From Buttiauxella agrestis ATCC 33320 (lineage in GTDB: Bacteria > Pseudomonadota > Gammaproteobacteria > Enterobacterales > Enterobacteriaceae), in the NCBI RefSeq assembly GCF_000735355.1, contig NZ_JMPI01000029.1, positions 1 to 64,000 of the forward strand: a stretch of 64,000 nucleotides of DNA, written 5' to 3'. The notes beneath the pieces were generated by a model. It saw only the letters and a list, made by a program, of their open reading frames with translations, did not search any database and had not been told where the DNA came from. The position numbers and the translations under genes are program-made. Positions within the stretch are counted from its first letter, which is position 1. The number at the start of each line of letters is the position of its first letter. Below, one piece after another: positions 63,277-64,000 of the stretch.

Positions 63277-63307
63277 GGTGGATGACGCTAACGCTTATCC
63301 ACTCTAC
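63277..63307. repeat. REP element (type 2) after the VOC gene
   Basis: A GGTGGATGACGC / GCTTATCCACTC palindrome. It pairs with the type 1 copy 15 bp on, as a BIME-like unit between convergent genes. Confidence 0.75.
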
Positions 63308-63321
63308 AAAACCATGCACTT

Positions 63322-63352
63322 GTAGGTCGGATAAGCGCAGCGTCATCCGACA
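63322..63352. repeat. REP element (type 1) before the RelE-like toxin end
   Basis: GTCGGATAAGC / GCGTCATCCGAC palindrome, in opposite orientation to its type 2 partner. Confidence 0.75.
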
Positions 63353-63365
63353 AAACCAGAGCCGG

Positions 63366-63707
63366 TTAACGGCTTTGGGTTTCGATTAAGCGCAAGTCTG
63401 CATTGCGCTGGCGCTTGAGCATTTCATAGAAATTCTCATGGGCACCCAGGCTCAGTAAATAGAGTTCTAAGCGGGCGTTCTGCCAGCTATAACCCAGCAA
63501 TGCTTGCTGGTTATTAAGTCGGAATTTATGCACCCGTAAATAGCTGAGATCGCCATTTTTACGCTCGCCAATTTCCGGCTCGGCAATCACCTTTTCAATT
63601 TCGTCTTCCACTTGCGCCAGGAAGGTTTCTGGTAGTTTCTCCAGAGCCTTTCCAAAACGCGCGGTTTCATACACCGTCAGGGGTTTGCCGTTTCGTTCTG
63701 CGGACAT
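63366..63707 (-). CDS. RelE/ParE-family toxin
   Basis: A 113-residue basic protein with the RelE/ParE fold pattern: ARFGKALEKLPETFLAQVEDEIEKVI helices, then strands LRVHKFRLNNQQALLGY and LELYLLSLGAHENFYEML. The start at 63707 lies inside the end of the antitoxin gene (41-bp overlap); Met at 63725 is an alternative. Whether it cuts mRNA on ribosomes or targets gyrase cannot be told. Confidence 0.78.
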   Translation of the reverse strand: MSAERNGKPLTVYETARFGKALEKLPETFLAQVEDEIEKVIAEPEIGERKNGDLSYLRVHKFRLNNQQALLGYSWQNARLELYLLSLGAHENFYEMLKRQRNADLRLIETQSR

Positions 63708-63918
63708 ATTTTTGCACTCTGCCATTTTCCATTTCGCTTTGCGCCAGCATCGTTTCTTTAATAAAGCTGTAAGGTAAATCAGGGTTATCTTCAACGATTT
63801 GCCCAATCTTCGCCCAGTACTCTATTTGCTTTGGCACGCTCCGGCTGCAGGCGTCGGCGTGAATTTTGACATCCGCTACAAACTGGTCATCTAACCGTAT
63901 GCTAATAGCCATGTTCAT
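63667..63918 (-). CDS. ParD-like antitoxin
   Basis: An 83-residue protein resembling the ParD-like antitoxin family (Pfam ParD_like), with an N-terminal ribbon-helix-helix-type start (MNMAISIRLDDQFVADVKIHADAC) and SRSVPKQIEYWAKIGQIVEDNPDLPYSFI. A strong AAGGAGG lies 9 nt before the ATG at 63918. It is the first gene of the pair and overlaps the toxin. Probably DNA-binding and autoregulatory. Confidence 0.8.
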   Translation of the reverse strand: MNMAISIRLDDQFVADVKIHADACSRSVPKQIEYWAKIGQIVEDNPDLPYSFIKETMLAQSEMENGRVQKYVRRTKRQTPDGV

Positions 63919-64000
63919 ACTCCATCACCTCCTTGTGACCTTCAGTTGTGAATAAGTTTACGCTCATCTTTTCGTGCGACGCGACAAAATGTCGCAAATT

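Overview
The window reads as a chromosomal segment of a member of the Enterobacteriaceae (Buttiauxella/Kluyvera/Klebsiella-like). Most genes are close relatives of Escherichia coli genes: paa, feaRB, tynA, tyrP, tsr, yqjHI, yqfB, ortT, yiaWV, patD, ydcSTUV, digH and blc. They are reshuffled relative to E. coli and interleaved with accessory cassettes. Regulatory sites also match enterobacterial regulators (FeaR, PaaX, CRP, TyrR, FliA). No rRNA, tRNA, CRISPR array or transposase gene was seen. REP-type palindromes are scattered between genes.

Layout. (1) 0.2-4.7 kb: a LysR regulator divergent from two small DMT (DUF606) membrane proteins, lipocalin Blc, and an MlrA-like MerR regulator upstream of a TudS(DUF523)-DUF1722 protein with an MlrA-type palindrome between them. 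(2) 5.4-13.9 kb: a 1774-residue secreted haem peroxidase with RTX calcium-binding repeats, followed directly by its type I secretion ABC exporter and membrane-fusion protein. It is preceded by 736 bp of AT-rich non-coding DNA. (3) 13.9-15.5 kb: the septal glycosidase lipoprotein DigH and a 37-residue His-rich lipoprotein. (4) 15.6-35.3 kb: aromatic amine/phenylacetate catabolism. TynA oxidises phenylethylamine to phenylacetaldehyde, FeaB oxidises that to phenylacetate, and PaaK, PaaABCDE, PaaG, PaaZ, PaaJ, PaaF and PaaH take phenylacetyl-CoA to acetyl-CoA and succinyl-CoA. FeaR, PaaX and PaaY regulate. A TumE-type toxin-antitoxin pair sits between paaX and paaK.

(5) 35.3-40.9 kb: a LysR/EamA exporter pair, a DUF2846 lipoprotein, the tyrosine permease TyrP with two TyrR boxes, and an orphan ABC membrane domain divergent from a TetR regulator across two near-identical operators. 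(6) 40.9-48.6 kb: an eight-gene cluster (two flavin monooxygenases, M20 deacylase, GNAT acetyltransferase, amino-acid-type ABC importer with two binding proteins). Its gene content matches the Bacillus alkylcysteine / S-(2-succino)cysteine salvage loci. (7) 48.9-50.5 kb: a tripartite HipBST toxin-antitoxin system with its key residues intact.

(8) 50.6-57.2 kb: serine chemoreceptor Tsr under a FliA promoter, yqjH-yqjI in tandem, ydcH, yqfB, the small membrane toxin ortT, yiaW-yiaV and a SnoaL-like protein. (9) 57.2-62.6 kb: the patD-ydcVUTS putrescine/GABA-aldehyde operon. (10) 62.8-63.9 kb: a VOC protein and a ParD-like/RelE-like toxin-antitoxin pair. The least ordinary elements are the RTX peroxidase cassette, the alkylcysteine-type salvage cluster, HipBST, and the MlrA-like/TudS-DUF1722 pair.
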